NCBI GenBank assembly: GCA_021202525.1
Contig: JAJQCV010000137.1
Span: 1-55,322, forward strand
Length of the DNA stretch: 55,322 bases
Reading direction: 5' to 3'
Source of the DNA: Akkermansiaceae bacterium
Lineage (GTDB): Bacteria > Verrucomicrobiota > Verrucomicrobiia > Verrucomicrobiales > Akkermansiaceae
The first letter of the stretch is position 1. Each line of letters starts with the position of its first letter. Under the pieces are notes generated by a model. It saw nothing but the letters and a program-made list of their open reading frames with translations, was not told the DNA's origin and did not search any database. Of this stretch, positions 1 to 9,575 are shown piece after piece. The position numbers were made by a program, and so were the translations under genes.

Positions 1-45
1 AACGAAGGGATAGCGGGGATCCAGGGTGTTGTCGGTATTGTTCAT
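1..45 (-). CDS. N-terminus of a gene cut by the left edge
   Basis: Fifteen codons are visible, starting with an ATG at 45-43 and reading MNNTDNTLDPRYPFV leftward out of the window. The codons (CTG, CCC, CGC, ACC) match those of neighbouring genes, and an AT-rich stretch lies upstream, which fits a gene start. The family cannot be told from 15 residues. It would be divergent from the macroglobulin gene. Confidence 0.4.
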   Translation of the reverse strand, partial: MNNTDNTLDPRYPFV

Positions 46-170
46 TGTCTTGTAACTCAAGTTTGTGAATGATTTGTAAAATGTAAAAATCAGGATCAGA
101 GTTAGTTGTTTTATTCAACAGCACAAGAGAGAAAAGGGAGAGGGTGTTATAAGCGATTTACCTTGAATGG

Positions 171-194
171 TTGTGGCAACAATTTGTGCCACAA
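171..194. repeat. Inverted repeat in the left intergenic region
   Basis: TTGTGGCA (171-178) and TGCCACAA (187-194) are perfect inverted copies separated by 8 bases. There is no T-tract, so it looks more like an operator or an RNA hairpin than a terminator. The rest of the 459-base stretch 46-504 is AT-rich and holds no convincing gene. It presumably carries promoters for the two divergent genes, but I could not assign a clear -35/-10 pair. Confidence 0.4.
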
Positions 195-504
195 GGGTTT
201 CCACGCCTTATACGTTTACGGGTGAATATCCTGGTTCTTGGAAGAAGAAAGGACACCAGGGAAACAGCTTTTCCTTATCAGCAGATTTTTGAACAATGTG
301 GAAACTGTATGAATTGAGGCAATTGTAAAATCTCCCGTTTAATTGCTATTGAACGGGCAATTTTCAACATGCTTTAAAAGGAAGCTTTCCTGAGAGCGGA
401 ACAAGGGGCCGATGTCATCCAACAAATAGCTCATGCTTTGCTGCATGTGTTTTTTGCCATTCACGGATTTTCTTCTTGTGTTGAGAACCTAAAAGGGGGA
501 GAAG

Positions 505-3500
505 ATGGGGTGTATAGAATCCCCTCCCTGCATGAAACCTCATTCTTTTATTGCTGCTTGCCTATTAGGTATTTGCAGCATCGCCTCCTCCCTTGCCGCC
601 ACAACGGTGCGCTATCCGTCTTCCGTTCCTTCCCATTTGGCGACGGGGCAGCCGTTCCAGCTCGTGTTTGACAAGGCCGTAGTGGCGCCTTCCGAGGTTG
701 GCAAGCCCTTGAAACCGGGCTTGCTGAGTGTTTCTCCAGATCTGAAGTTTTCTTCCAAATGGATTGCCCCCAATGTTTTGGAGTGTCGTCCGCAGGATAC
801 CATCCCTTTCAGGGTGAACTATGAATGGAAACCGGAGGAAGGAGCACGTTTTCAGGACGGCTCCCCCATTCCGCAGGATGCCGTCCGCCTGACAGGACGC
901 AGGAAGTTGAATGCCTATTTGGAATCCACAAGCCGTTATTGGAGGAATGATGAAGTTTATCCTTGGGAGAGTTTCTTCCTGGTGCTCCCCGATTACGTTC
1001 CGGGAGAAGAGGCCCTGCTGGATAAAACTTATTTTACGACGATTCCGACGGATGAGCAGAAGAAAGCCGGCGTGGAACCCCATACGATTGCCTCCAGAAT
1101 GAGGCCGGCGTTGTTGAAGGAGGTTCGGGAGGCGGAGGCGTACCGAGTGAAGTCCCGGGTACGGAACAGGGAGTTCCAGGGCAAGCCGGACGATACGCCC
1201 GTTCCAGGCGTGTACGTGGTGGAACCGGAAACCCTGTTTTCTTATGACGGCGTTTATCATTTCATCATCCCGGATATTGGAGAGGTTTCCCCGCAGAGCA
1301 AACAACCTGAGAAATGGGATGCGAGACTGGGCAAGGTGGCCAAATTTTCCTCCTCCGCGTATTACGGCACGGTGTCAGACCGGGAAGGCCGTCTGACCAT
1401 GAAATGGACGCAGCCGGTAAAGATAGAGGATGTGGATCAATTTTTCCGTGACCATGCCGAGTTTTTCATCGGAAAAAATAGTAACTCCATGCCTTATGAC
1501 GAAGAGGCCCGCGGCTTTACTGCCATGGTGGAGAATGAGGCTACAGGGCAGGATGAAGAGGTAGTGATCCGCCCGGATCGTGAACGTCTGGCAAAGATGA
1601 AGCGTGTGCGGCCGGATTGGTACGGTTCCCTGCCCGTGCTGGTATGCGGAAACAATCCCGTTTTTGATTTGAAGTGGAGGTGGAAAAACGTCCGTTCCGT
1701 GGACGGCCAGAGGCTGGAAGGCAAAAATGCCGGCTCCCATGTGGAAGTGCGCCCGGAAAATCCCTCCCTGTTTCTGGATGCGGGGAATAACGGCATCATG
1801 TCCGCCGGGTCGCGCAAGTTGAAGGCTTCCGTCAGCAATTTGAAGGATTTGACTGTACGCGGCTACCGCATTCGTGAAGATGCGCAGCACCGGACGCTCA
1901 CAACCTACAAGAAGATTTATGAACGGGACCAGGCGGCTTCGCTGCCGCGTACCGTTACGGACAAGGACGACAGGCATTTTCTTCCTGCCGAGCTCCTTTC
2001 CGCGGACAGAAAGGAAGTGATGAAGGTGGATGTGCGCGGCAAGACGGAAGCCGTGATCGGATTGGACGAGCTTTTCAGCGGACGGGCGGCCCCGGGCATG
2101 TACTTCATTGAGGTGGAAGGGCAGGTGAGCGATCCGGTATTGGCGGCGTACAAGCTTTTCGGCGTGCCGGGACCGGACGGGACCAGGAAGGAGTTCAACA
2201 AGGAGAAGCAGGCCGCCTATGCCGTACAGGCTGTCGTGCAGGTGACGGACCTGGGCGTCCTGCACAAGAAGACGGCGGATGACATGTTCGTGTACGTATA
2301 TTCCCTGGCTACGGGCAAGGCGGCGGAAAAGACGGAAGCGCAGCTTCTGGATGCGGACGGCAATCTTCTTGCATCAGCCTCCGTGGAGAAGGGCACGGTC
2401 CGCCTGCCCATGAGCGGAAAGGCCGCCTATTTGCGTGTCCAGTCCGGGGCGGACAGTTACCTGAGCCCCTTGAAGGATTGGAACGGCCGCGTGGGGCTGT
2501 GGCCTTTTGACGTGGAGACGCTGCCTTACTGGTGGAATGAACTTGGCCTGAATCCCGCTACCACGGCGGAGAACAAGGTGTTCATGTTCTCGGACAGGAA
2601 TTTGTACCGTCCGGCGGAGACGATGCATTTGAAGGGGATCATGCGTACCCTGCTGGACAACAAGCTCAGCGTGACGCCCGTGGAAGAAGTGCAGCTGACG
2701 ATCCGGGACGGACGGCAGCGTGAAGTTGCCGTCAGGCAGGTGAAACCGTCGGATGCAGGTACGTTTGATCTGGATTTCACCTTCCCGGAAGGGGAAACGG
2801 GGATGTATTCCATTACCGCCAAATTGCGGTTGAAAGGAGATGCGGAGGAAGATTCCGATGAAGACAACGACGGCGAGTACGACAGCAACCGCTATTACCG
2901 CAGGGAGTTCAACCGGAGGAACCGGGAGTTCCGCTATTCCGTGGAGGTAGCGGAGTTCAAGCGCAATGAGTTTGAAGTGGAATCCGTGATTCATGACCTC
3001 AAACCCGGCGACAAGGTGTTGAAAGCCGACGTAAAAGCCACGAATTTCACCGGAACGCCCGTTTCCGGGGGCAAGGTGAACTGGGGGCTGCGCAGCATTT
3101 CTTCCAATTTTTATCCGGCAGGATACAAGGATTACCGTTTCGGTGATTACCGGGATGACGATTACGGGTATTGGGACGCTTATTACGGTTATTCCGGCGG
3201 AAGTCCTTCTTCAGACATGCAGCAGCAGTCCGCCGTTCTGGACGCGAACGGAAAGAATGCCGTAGAGTTTTCCCTGGACGGTCAGGCTTTTCCGCGCGTC
3301 CGGAAATTGATACTGACCGCTTCCGTTACCAACGGGAATGAGCAATTGATCAAGGCTGCGCGCAACGCCACGTGGAACCCCACCTCCGTATTCGTGGGCG
3401 TAAAGAATATTTCCTCCATCTGCCGCCAGGGCACGCCGCTGGATTTGCGGCTGATTGCCGTGGGGCTGGACGGCAAGCCTTACGCCGGAGGGGATTTGCC

Positions 3501-6500
3501 GTTGAATTTGAAGGTAACCCGCACCGCCTTCCAGTCCACGCGTTATGATGGAGACCATACCACCACCGTGCGCAGCGAACCATTGACAAGCACCGTTGAG
3601 AAGAAGGAACTGATTCTCGCTCCGTCGGATTCCGTCAATCTTCAGGAAGGCGGCAAGCCCGTATCCATTCCTACGGGGCAGGACGGCATTTATGAAGTAA
3701 CGCTGTCCGGACGTGATCCGGAAGGCAGGGAATTCCGGACTGCCGTGAAGTACTGGGTGTACGGCAGCGACGTTTCCCCGTGGGAATATCATGACGGCCT
3801 GAAGGTGAAGATCATTCCGGACAAACAGTTGTACCAGCCGGGAGATACGGCGCGCCTGCTGGTCCAGACGCCCATTGAAGGAGAGGTCGTCGTGACGGTG
3901 GAACGCGAGAAGGTACTGCGGAGTTTCACCAGGACCCTGACGCTGGACAATCCCGTTATAGAAGTTCCTCTGGAAAACGTGGATGCTCCGAATGTTTATG
4001 TCTCCGTTTTCCTGGTCAAGGGGGCGGATTTGAGCAGCCGCAAGATTCGGAATCCCCAGTTGAAGCTGGGATATGCCGCTCTGAAGGTGCAGCCGGCAGA
4101 CAATATTCTGAACGTGGAGATGAAAGTTCCCGCCGGCATGTCACTTCCGGGTTCCACCGCCACGGTAAGCGGCGTGGTCACGGACCACCGCGGCAAGCCT
4201 GTCCGCAATGCGGACGTGTGCCTGTTTGCGGAAGATGAAGGCACCCTTCAGGTCATCGGTTACCGGACGCCGCAGCCCATCCGGTATTTTTATACGGACC
4301 GTCCCTTGTCCGTGGGCACCTGGACGACGCTGGAGCAAATTCTGGATGAGGACTGGGGAAGCCGTTCCACGGATAACAAGGGCATGTTCATCGGGGGCGG
4401 GGATGATCCTTTCGGTTCACCCATGAACGCAGCGGCGCTGCAGGGGGTGTATTTAAGGGAGGATTTCAACCCCTGCGCGGTCTGGCTTTCCTCCATCCGG
4501 ACGGATGAACAGGGACGTTTCAAGGCTTCCTACAGGAATCCGGGCACGCTGACCCGCTACCGGGTTATGGCCGTCGTTCTGGCGGGGAACTCCGACTTCG
4601 GCAATGGAGAAGGGGCTTATGTTGTGAACAAGCCCATCATGCTGGAACCTGCTCCTCCTTTCACCGCCACGGCAGGGGATTCCCTGAATATTCCGGTGAC
4701 TGTCAGCCAGACGGGCACCAGGAAAGGCAAGTGGACGGTAACGCTGAAATCCAATGACGCCGCCACCGTTCCCCAGCCCACTCAGACGCTGACGCTGGAA
4801 GGGAATCAGCCGAAAACACTTATTTTCAATGTTAAATTCAATAAGTCCGGAGAGGCCCGGCTGGTATGGGAAATCCGTGCCGCGGATGCGGAAGGAGTGC
4901 CGTATTCCTCCGGTGTGTACTCCCTGCTGCGGGATGCCGCAGCCAATACGTTTGAGGTGGTTCCTCCTTTCCCGGATTTGCGTGAGCTGCGTTGTTTCTC
5001 CCTTTCCTCCGGCAGCATGCTGGATGTTCCCGGAATGCTGTCCACGCCTTTCCTGCCGGGCACTCCCGTACAGGTGACTCTCAGTACGTCGCCGCTCATT
5101 TATGCGGACGGAAGCGTGAATTTCCTGCTACGTTATCCCTACGGCTGCCTGGAACAGCTTTCTTCATCCACCTTGCCCTGGATTTACGAACCGCTGCTGG
5201 CCAAATATCTGCCCGGCTTCAAAGGGAAGACGAAGGAAGAACGCAGCAAGGCCCTGAGGGGAGGCATCCAGAAGATTCTGAGAAACCAGCTTCCCGACGG
5301 GGGACTGGCCTACTGGCAGGGCGGAACTTCGGTGAGCGAGTATTGCCCCTATGCCGCCCTGGTGCTTACTCTGGCACGGGAAAGCGGAATTGACGTTCCG
5401 GAAAAGCCCTTGGACAAATTATACGGTTATTTGGCAAGGAGCCTGTCCAATAATCCCCAGGGGAATTTGCTGGGAGCATGGGTTCTGGCTCGGGCAAAAC
5501 GCCTGCCGGACTCCCTGCTGAACCGCCTGCTGGACAGGTCCGGTTCATTGAGCCCGGAAAACCGGATGTACCTGGCTTTGGCCGTGGCCTTGTCTTCCCG
5601 GCCGGATGCCGGGACGCTGGGGCTTCGTCTGATAAGTACGGACCCGGAGAAGAAGGAACCGTCCCATGTCCAGCTTTTAAGGAGCCTGGCGGACATGTCC
5701 CTGTCTTCCGGCGATGCCGCCGCCCGGATTCGCCTGGCCCGGTTGATCATGGACAGGACGTCGCGCCCCTTTGGAGAAAGGCCCCTGTACACGACCTGGT
5801 CTTCCGGATGGGACGTCATGTTGCTGGGCGAGTATCTCAAGGGAGTGAAGGAATCTTCCGTTGCCGCGCCCTTCCGGGTGGACCGGGGGGCGCAGGTGAC
5901 GAGCGGGACGTGCTCCCTGACTTCCCCCGCGCAGTTCCGTACGGCAGTAGGAGAAAAGGCCGTGCTGAGCCTTCCTGATGCCGGTTCCACCGTGTACGGT
6001 ATTGCGGAAGCCCACGGGGGCAGCAAGACCCAGGAAGACGGCGCCGCCGTCAACCGGGGCTTTGCCATTTCCCGCGTGTATGAGAAACTCAATTCCGACG
6101 GAAAATGGGAACCTGCGGCGGAATTTGCGGTGGGAGACCTCGTGAGAATCACGCTGCATGTGGACAAGGGCCTCAACCCCCTTTCCTATGTGGTGATGGA
6201 AGATTATCTTCCTTCCGCCTTTGAAGCCGTCAATCCGGCTTTGCTCTCCCAGATACCGGGAGGCCGGGAGAACGAGGCTGCCAGCCAGGGAGACCGCTGG
6301 TTCTACTGGAATTCCTGGGTATCGCACCGGGAGTTCCTGAAAGACAGGGTGCGCTTCTTTGCCGATACCTGGAGACGCGAACGTTTTACGGCCCGCTACC
6401 TGGCGCGGGTAACCAAGTCCGGCTCCGTCATTGCCCCGTCCGCCAAGGCGGAGCTGATGTACAGGCCGGAGGTATACGGCTTGAGCATTCCCCAGAAACT

Positions 6501-6528
6501 GACTGTGCTGCATGGTGATGGTAAGTAA
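505..6528 (+). CDS. Alpha-2-macroglobulin family protein with thioester
   Basis: A protein of 2007 residues, long for a bacterial alpha-2-macroglobulin (about 1500-2000). The family traps proteases in the periplasm through an internal thioester; the motif CLEQ is intact at Cys1548, inside the usual YGCLEQ context. MG2-type beta-sandwich repeats fill the first two thirds, and a helical thioester domain follows. A GGGGGAG ribosome site at 493-499 fits the ATG at 505. A second ATG at 532 would give a cleaner signal peptide (MKPHSFIAACLLGIC), so the true start could be 532. The next gene encodes PBP1C, the pairing seen in many Gram-negative bacteria, where the two are thought to defend and repair the wall after attack. 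The family is very likely; the target proteases are unknown. Confidence 0.93.
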   Translation: MGCIESPPCMKPHSFIAACLLGICSIASSLAATTVRYPSSVPSHLATGQPFQLVFDKAVVAPSEVGKPLKPGLLSVSPDLKFSSKWIAPNVLECRPQDTIPFRVNYEWKPEEGARFQDGSPIPQDAVRLTGRRKLNAYLESTSRYWRNDEVYPWESFFLVLPDYVPGEEALLDKTYFTTIPTDEQKKAGVEPHTIASRMRPALLKEVREAEAYRVKSRVRNREFQGKPDDTPVPGVYVVEPETLFSYDGVYHFIIPDIGEVSPQSKQPEKWDARLGKVAKFSSSAYYGTVSDREGRLTMKWTQPVKIEDVDQFFRDHAEFFIGKNSNSMPYDEEARGFTAMVENEATGQDEEVVIRPDRERLAKMKRVRPDWYGSLPVLVCGNNPVFDLKWRWKNVRSVDGQRLEGKNAGSHVEVRPENPSLFLDAGNNGIMSAGSRKLKASVSNLKDLTVRGYRIREDAQHRTLTTYKKIYERDQAASLPRTVTDKDDRHFLPAELLSADRKEVMKVDVRGKTEAVIGLDELFSGRAAPGMYFIEVEGQVSDPVLAAYKLFGVPGPDGTRKEFNKEKQAAYAVQAVVQVTDLGVLHKKTADDMFVYVYSLATGKAAEKTEAQLLDADGNLLASASVEKGTVRLPMSGKAAYLRVQSGADSYLSPLKDWNGRVGLWPFDVETLPYWWNELGLNPATTAENKVFMFSDRNLYRPAETMHLKGIMRTLLDNKLSVTPVEEVQLTIRDGRQREVAVRQVKPSDAGTFDLDFTFPEGETGMYSITAKLRLKGDAEEDSDEDNDGEYDSNRYYRREFNRRNREFRYSVEVAEFKRNEFEVESVIHDLKPGDKVLKADVKATNFTGTPVSGGKVNWGLRSISSNFYPAGYKDYRFGDYRDDDYGYWDAYYGYSGGSPSSDMQQQSAVLDANGKNAVEFSLDGQAFPRVRKLILTASVTNGNEQLIKAARNATWNPTSVFVGVKNISSICRQGTPLDLRLIAVGLDGKPYAGGDLPLNLKVTRTAFQSTRYDGDHTTTVRSEPLTSTVEKKELILAPSDSVNLQEGGKPVSIPTGQDGIYEVTLSGRDPEGREFRTAVKYWVYGSDVSPWEYHDGLKVKIIPDKQLYQPGDTARLLVQTPIEGEVVVTVEREKVLRSFTRTLTLDNPVIEVPLENVDAPNVYVSVFLVKGADLSSRKIRNPQLKLGYAALKVQPADNILNVEMKVPAGMSLPGSTATVSGVVTDHRGKPVRNADVCLFAEDEGTLQVIGYRTPQPIRYFYTDRPLSVGTWTTLEQILDEDWGSRSTDNKGMFIGGGDDPFGSPMNAAALQGVYLREDFNPCAVWLSSIRTDEQGRFKASYRNPGTLTRYRVMAVVLAGNSDFGNGEGAYVVNKPIMLEPAPPFTATAGDSLNIPVTVSQTGTRKGKWTVTLKSNDAATVPQPTQTLTLEGNQPKTLIFNVKFNKSGEARLVWEIRAADAEGVPYSSGVYSLLRDAAANTFEVVPPFPDLRELRCFSLSSGSMLDVPGMLSTPFLPGTPVQVTLSTSPLIYADGSVNFLLRYPYGCLEQLSSSTLPWIYEPLLAKYLPGFKGKTKEERSKALRGGIQKILRNQLPDGGLAYWQGGTSVSEYCPYAALVLTLARESGIDVPEKPLDKLYGYLARSLSNNPQGNLLGAWVLARAKRLPDSLLNRLLDRSGSLSPENRMYLALAVALSSRPDAGTLGLRLISTDPEKKEPSHVQLLRSLADMSLSSGDAAARIRLARLIMDRTSRPFGERPLYTTWSSGWDVMLLGEYLKGVKESSVAAPFRVDRGAQVTSGTCSLTSPAQFRTAVGEKAVLSLPDAGSTVYGIAEAHGGSKTQEDGAAVNRGFAISRVYEKLNSDGKWEPAAEFAVGDLVRITLHVDKGLNPLSYVVMEDYLPSAFEAVNPALLSQIPGGRENEAASQGDRWFYWNSWVSHREFLKDRVRFFADTWRRERFTARYLARVTKSGSVIAPSAKAELMYRPEVYGLSIPQKLTVLHGDGK

Positions 6529-6620
6529 ACATAGTGCGGGGTTGAGGCCGTCTGCCCGTTTTTTCTTAATAACCCGGGAGGGCGCCGTCATGGCGGCATC
6601 CCTCTGCCGTGAAAGGCACC

Positions 6621-8915
6621 ATGAAGGCTCTGATTTCAAAAAGGCTTTTTAAAAGGAAAAAACTGCTTTGCGCGGCAGCAGGGCTTGCCGTTGCGTGGCT
6701 GTTTGTCTGGTACGTGCTTCCGTGGTTCTTTTCCGTCCCGGAAGGTCTGGAGCATCCGGAAAAGCCGGGAGCCGTCGTGCTGGACAGGGACGGAGGCAGG
6801 ATCGCCACCTTGCCGGGACGGGATTATTACCACTGTGAACCTGTCCCGCTCCGTGCCGTGCCGGAAATGCTGGTCAAAGCCACATTGGCCGCGGAAGACA
6901 AGCGGTTTTACAACCACGGAGGGGCGGATTTTCTGGCATTGGGCCGCGCCATTGTGACGAATGCCGCGGGCGGGGAAATCGTGTCCGGCGCATCCACCAT
7001 CACCCAGCAGCTTGCCAAAAATGCCAATCCTCCGGGCAAAAGGAATCTGGTTGCAAAAATGAGGGAATTTTTCCAGGCCCGGCGTCTGGAAATGACCATG
7101 AGCAAGGAGGAGATTCTGGAGGCTTACTTCAATCGTCTGGATTACGGCAATTTGCGCCGCGGGCCTGCGGCTGCGGCCCGTTTTTACTTTGGCAGGGACA
7201 TGGACCATCTTTCCCTGGCGGAATGCGCCCTGCTGGCGGGACTGCCCCAGGGGCCGTCGCGTCTGAACCCCCTCAACTACCCGTACCGGGCCCTGGAACG
7301 CCGGAACTGCGTTCTCCGCAGAATGAAGGAGGAAGGCATGTTTCCCGCGGAGATGCTGGACCGCGCCTTGCAGGAACCCCTGTTCAGTTCCGGAACGGAA
7401 GAACGCCGCCAGGCGCTGGCCCCCCACGTGACGGCCTCCTTTCTCCGCGCCTTCCGGACCGGAGAAGTTCATACCACACTGGATTCCGCCTTGCAGCGCG
7501 GAGTTCAGGAAATCGTAGGGAGGGAACTGGCCAACCTTGAGGATCATCATGTGACCCAGGCTGCCGTGGTGGTGGTGGAAAACGCTACCGGAGACATTCT
7601 CTGCCTGGTTGGTTCCGCGAACAGAAAGCATCCGCAAGGGGGGCTTCTGGATGGAACATCCATGCCGCGCTCCCCCGGGTCCGCCCTGAAACCGTTCGTG
7701 TATGCCCAGGCATTCTCTCTGGGGGCATATCCGGGAACCGTCCTGCCGGACGTTCCGACCACGTACCGGAGTGCGCACGGCCTGGAAGCGCCGCAAAATT
7801 ACAACAAGACATACATGGGCCCTATTTCCATCAGAAAGGCGCTGGCCTGCTCCCAGAACATTCCCGCCATGCGGGCGCTGGGCTCGTTCGGCGGTCCGTC
7901 CCGCCTGTTGAAATTGCTGAAGGACCTGGGCATGCAGGGCATTGACGGGAATGCCATGCATTACGGCCTGGGGCTGGCTATCGGAAATGCGGAAGTGACG
8001 CTGAGGGACCTGACGGCCGCATACGCCTGTCTGGCCCGCGAGGGAAAGGCCGTCACCTTGAATCTGGAGAAGGCTCCGGAGGGAGAATCTTCTCCGGAGC
8101 GGCCCGTGTTGCCCGCGGCCTCGTGCTTCCTGGTAGCGGAAATCCTGGGAGACCGGGAAGCGCGCCGGGCTACATTCTGGGATCATGAGTTGATGAATCT
8201 TCCCTTCCGCTATGCGTGCAAGACGGGCACTTCCTCTGATTTCCGCGACAATTGGTGCGTAGGCTTTACCCGTGAAATCACGGTTGGCGTCTGGGTGGGC
8301 AATTTTGACGCTTCCCCCATGAGGCAGGTGGGGGGAATGACGGGCGCGGGGCCCATTTTTGCCGGAGTGATGAAACTGGCGCACCGGAACAGGAAAGCGA
8401 CCTTCCCGCAGCCCGGTGCGGACTTGGTGCACATCCGCATTGATTCCCGCACCGGGAAGCGCACGGGGGCCATGCAGATACCCGCAGCCTATGTGCGGGA
8501 AGAATGGGCATCCCCGGCGAACATGCCGGGAGAAGCTTCCCCCGGGGATTACGATGCGCGGGGAAGGGCTTATCTGGACAGCCGTTATACGGAATGGTTC
8601 ACCAGTCCGTCCTGCACGGCGGCGGATGCCTGGTGCCTGCTTCCCGAATACTGGTCCGGAGAACCTCCCCGCATTCTGGTTCCTCTGGACGGCTCCCGCC
8701 TGATTATGGACCCGGAAATGCCCGGGGGCGGCCGCATGCTCAAATTGCGGTCCAACTTGCCCACGGGAGCGTTCTGGTCATGCCCCACGCTGGAAATCGT
8801 GCAATACGGAGATGAAGCCCATGCGGTGCTGGCGCCCGGTACGCACGTCATTACCGTGCGGCATCCGGAATTGAATCTGAAACAGAGGTCAACCTTTTCC
8901 GTCAGGGAATTGTGA
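6621..8915 (+). CDS. pbpC: Penicillin-binding protein 1C
   Basis: A bifunctional peptidoglycan glycosyltransferase and transpeptidase of 764 residues, anchored by one N-terminal membrane segment (LLCAAAGLAVAWLFVWYVL). The GT51 domain shows the catalytic EDKRF motif and GASTITQQLAKN. The transpeptidase domain has the active serine in SALKP (Ser354), SQN and KTGTS. The C-terminal 90 residues match the extra beta-rich domain typical of PBP1C. An in-frame GTG lies at 6609, but GAAAGG at 6611-6616 precedes the ATG at 6621, so I chose the latter. It lies 92 bases after the macroglobulin gene on the same strand, so the two probably share a transcript. Assignment to 1C rather than 1A rests on the C-terminal domain and the neighbour. 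Confidence 0.93.
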   Translation: MKALISKRLFKRKKLLCAAAGLAVAWLFVWYVLPWFFSVPEGLEHPEKPGAVVLDRDGGRIATLPGRDYYHCEPVPLRAVPEMLVKATLAAEDKRFYNHGGADFLALGRAIVTNAAGGEIVSGASTITQQLAKNANPPGKRNLVAKMREFFQARRLEMTMSKEEILEAYFNRLDYGNLRRGPAAAARFYFGRDMDHLSLAECALLAGLPQGPSRLNPLNYPYRALERRNCVLRRMKEEGMFPAEMLDRALQEPLFSSGTEERRQALAPHVTASFLRAFRTGEVHTTLDSALQRGVQEIVGRELANLEDHHVTQAAVVVVENATGDILCLVGSANRKHPQGGLLDGTSMPRSPGSALKPFVYAQAFSLGAYPGTVLPDVPTTYRSAHGLEAPQNYNKTYMGPISIRKALACSQNIPAMRALGSFGGPSRLLKLLKDLGMQGIDGNAMHYGLGLAIGNAEVTLRDLTAAYACLAREGKAVTLNLEKAPEGESSPERPVLPAASCFLVAEILGDREARRATFWDHELMNLPFRYACKTGTSSDFRDNWCVGFTREITVGVWVGNFDASPMRQVGGMTGAGPIFAGVMKLAHRNRKATFPQPGADLVHIRIDSRTGKRTGAMQIPAAYVREEWASPANMPGEASPGDYDARGRAYLDSRYTEWFTSPSCTAADAWCLLPEYWSGEPPRILVPLDGSRLIMDPEMPGGGRMLKLRSNLPTGAFWSCPTLEIVQYGDEAHAVLAPGTHVITVRHPELNLKQRSTFSVREL

Positions 8916-8967
8916 CTTGATCACATGTAATGGTTCCCGGCGCGGGCCCTTCCGGACGAAAGGACGT

Positions 8968-9306
8968 TCAGTCCAGCGGCAGAATGGAGGTAACCAGCAT
9001 TTTGAAGCGCTCCCTGGCTATGACGGAGTGGGGGACTCCGGCCGGGATCATCAGCGCTTCTCCCTGGGACAAGTCTGCTTCCGCATTGCCAATGGTGAAG
9101 TAGGCGGTACCGTCCACAACCTGGACGAGGGCAGGCCCCGGCGTCTGATGGGTCGGCAGAAGCTGTTCATCGTCAAAGGCAAGAATGGTTATGTTGACTC
9201 CCTTGGAGCGCAACAGGGCCAGGCTGGTGATCTGCCCCTCGCGGTAATCGATCAGATCCGCATAATTAAAAGGCGTCTGTTCAGGGATATGCTGCATTTC
9301 CGTCAT
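8968..9306 (-). CDS. Small cupin-fold protein
   Basis: A single-domain cupin of 112 residues. The second cupin motif is clear (GEALMIPAGVPHSVI). The first motif is only partly kept: one His is present in LPTHQTPG, but the second His and the Glu of the usual HxH...E set are missing. Metal binding may therefore be weak or absent. It is convergent with pbpC and lies downstream of the candidate small RNA and its terminator. No Shine-Dalgarno sequence is visible. The substrate is unknown; such proteins often bind sugars or act as small regulators or isomerases. Confidence 0.8.
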   Translation of the reverse strand: MTEMQHIPEQTPFNYADLIDYREGQITSLALLRSKGVNITILAFDDEQLLPTHQTPGPALVQVVDGTAYFTIGNAEADLSQGEALMIPAGVPHSVIARERFKMLVTSILPLD

Positions 9307-9360
9307 GCAGGTTGGACACTTTCAAGGCCCTTCCCTGTTTCCTTCATGACGAAGCTTTTG

Positions 9361-9396
9361 GGAAAAAGGCCCGCTCCTGACCCAAGAGCGGGCCTT
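9361..9396 (-). terminator. Intrinsic terminator, 11-bp stem and T-tract
   Basis: On the minus strand AAGGCCCGCTC pairs perfectly with GAGCGGGCCTT (arms 9396-9386 and 9376-9366; loop of 9), followed by a run of T (9367-9363). It would stop transcripts from rnr and from the candidate small RNA before the cupin gene. Confidence 0.85.
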
Positions 9397-9478
9397 GGCA
9401 TTCAGCATTCATATGGTGCTTGCTTACAGATTCAACATCCTGATTTCATAGGCGTGGGGTCGGTAGTTAGTAAACAGC
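9361..9478 (-). ncRNA. Candidate small RNA with its own promoter and terminator
   Basis: Between RNase R and the cupin gene, the minus strand has a near-consensus promoter (TTGAAA at 9514-9509, 18-base spacer, TATAAG at 9490-9485). About 90 non-coding bases follow, then a strong intrinsic terminator at 9396-9361. The predicted transcript is about 118 nt. I see no reading frame of any length with a ribosome site. A short segment (GACCCCACGCC) recalls 5S rRNA, but the two ends do not pair as helix I of 5S should. The transcript could also read on into the cupin gene when the terminator fails. Confidence 0.45.
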
Positions 9479-9484
9479 AATCGC

Positions 9485-9514
9485 CTTATACACAAAATAA
9501 CTCCGCTGTTTCAA
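9485..9514 (-). promoter_or_regulatory. Sigma-70-type promoter of the candidate small RNA
   Basis: TTGAAA (9514-9509) and TATAAG (9490-9485) each match five of six consensus bases and are 18 bases apart. The expected start of transcription is near 9478. It lies downstream of the rnr stop codon, so it is not needed by that gene. Confidence 0.5.
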
Positions 9515-9575
9515 GTTAATTCTGAAGAATCGCCGCAGGTGGGGCCGGAAGGCTCCGGACACAGGACTTCCCGGA

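Noticed and set aside
565..6639. Long antisense frames opposite the macroglobulin gene
   Set aside because: They are composition effects of a GC-rich coding strand and show no protein family features.
9397..9490. 5S rRNA gene
   Set aside because: GACCCCACGCC resembles 5S, but the ends do not pair and no other rRNA gene is near.
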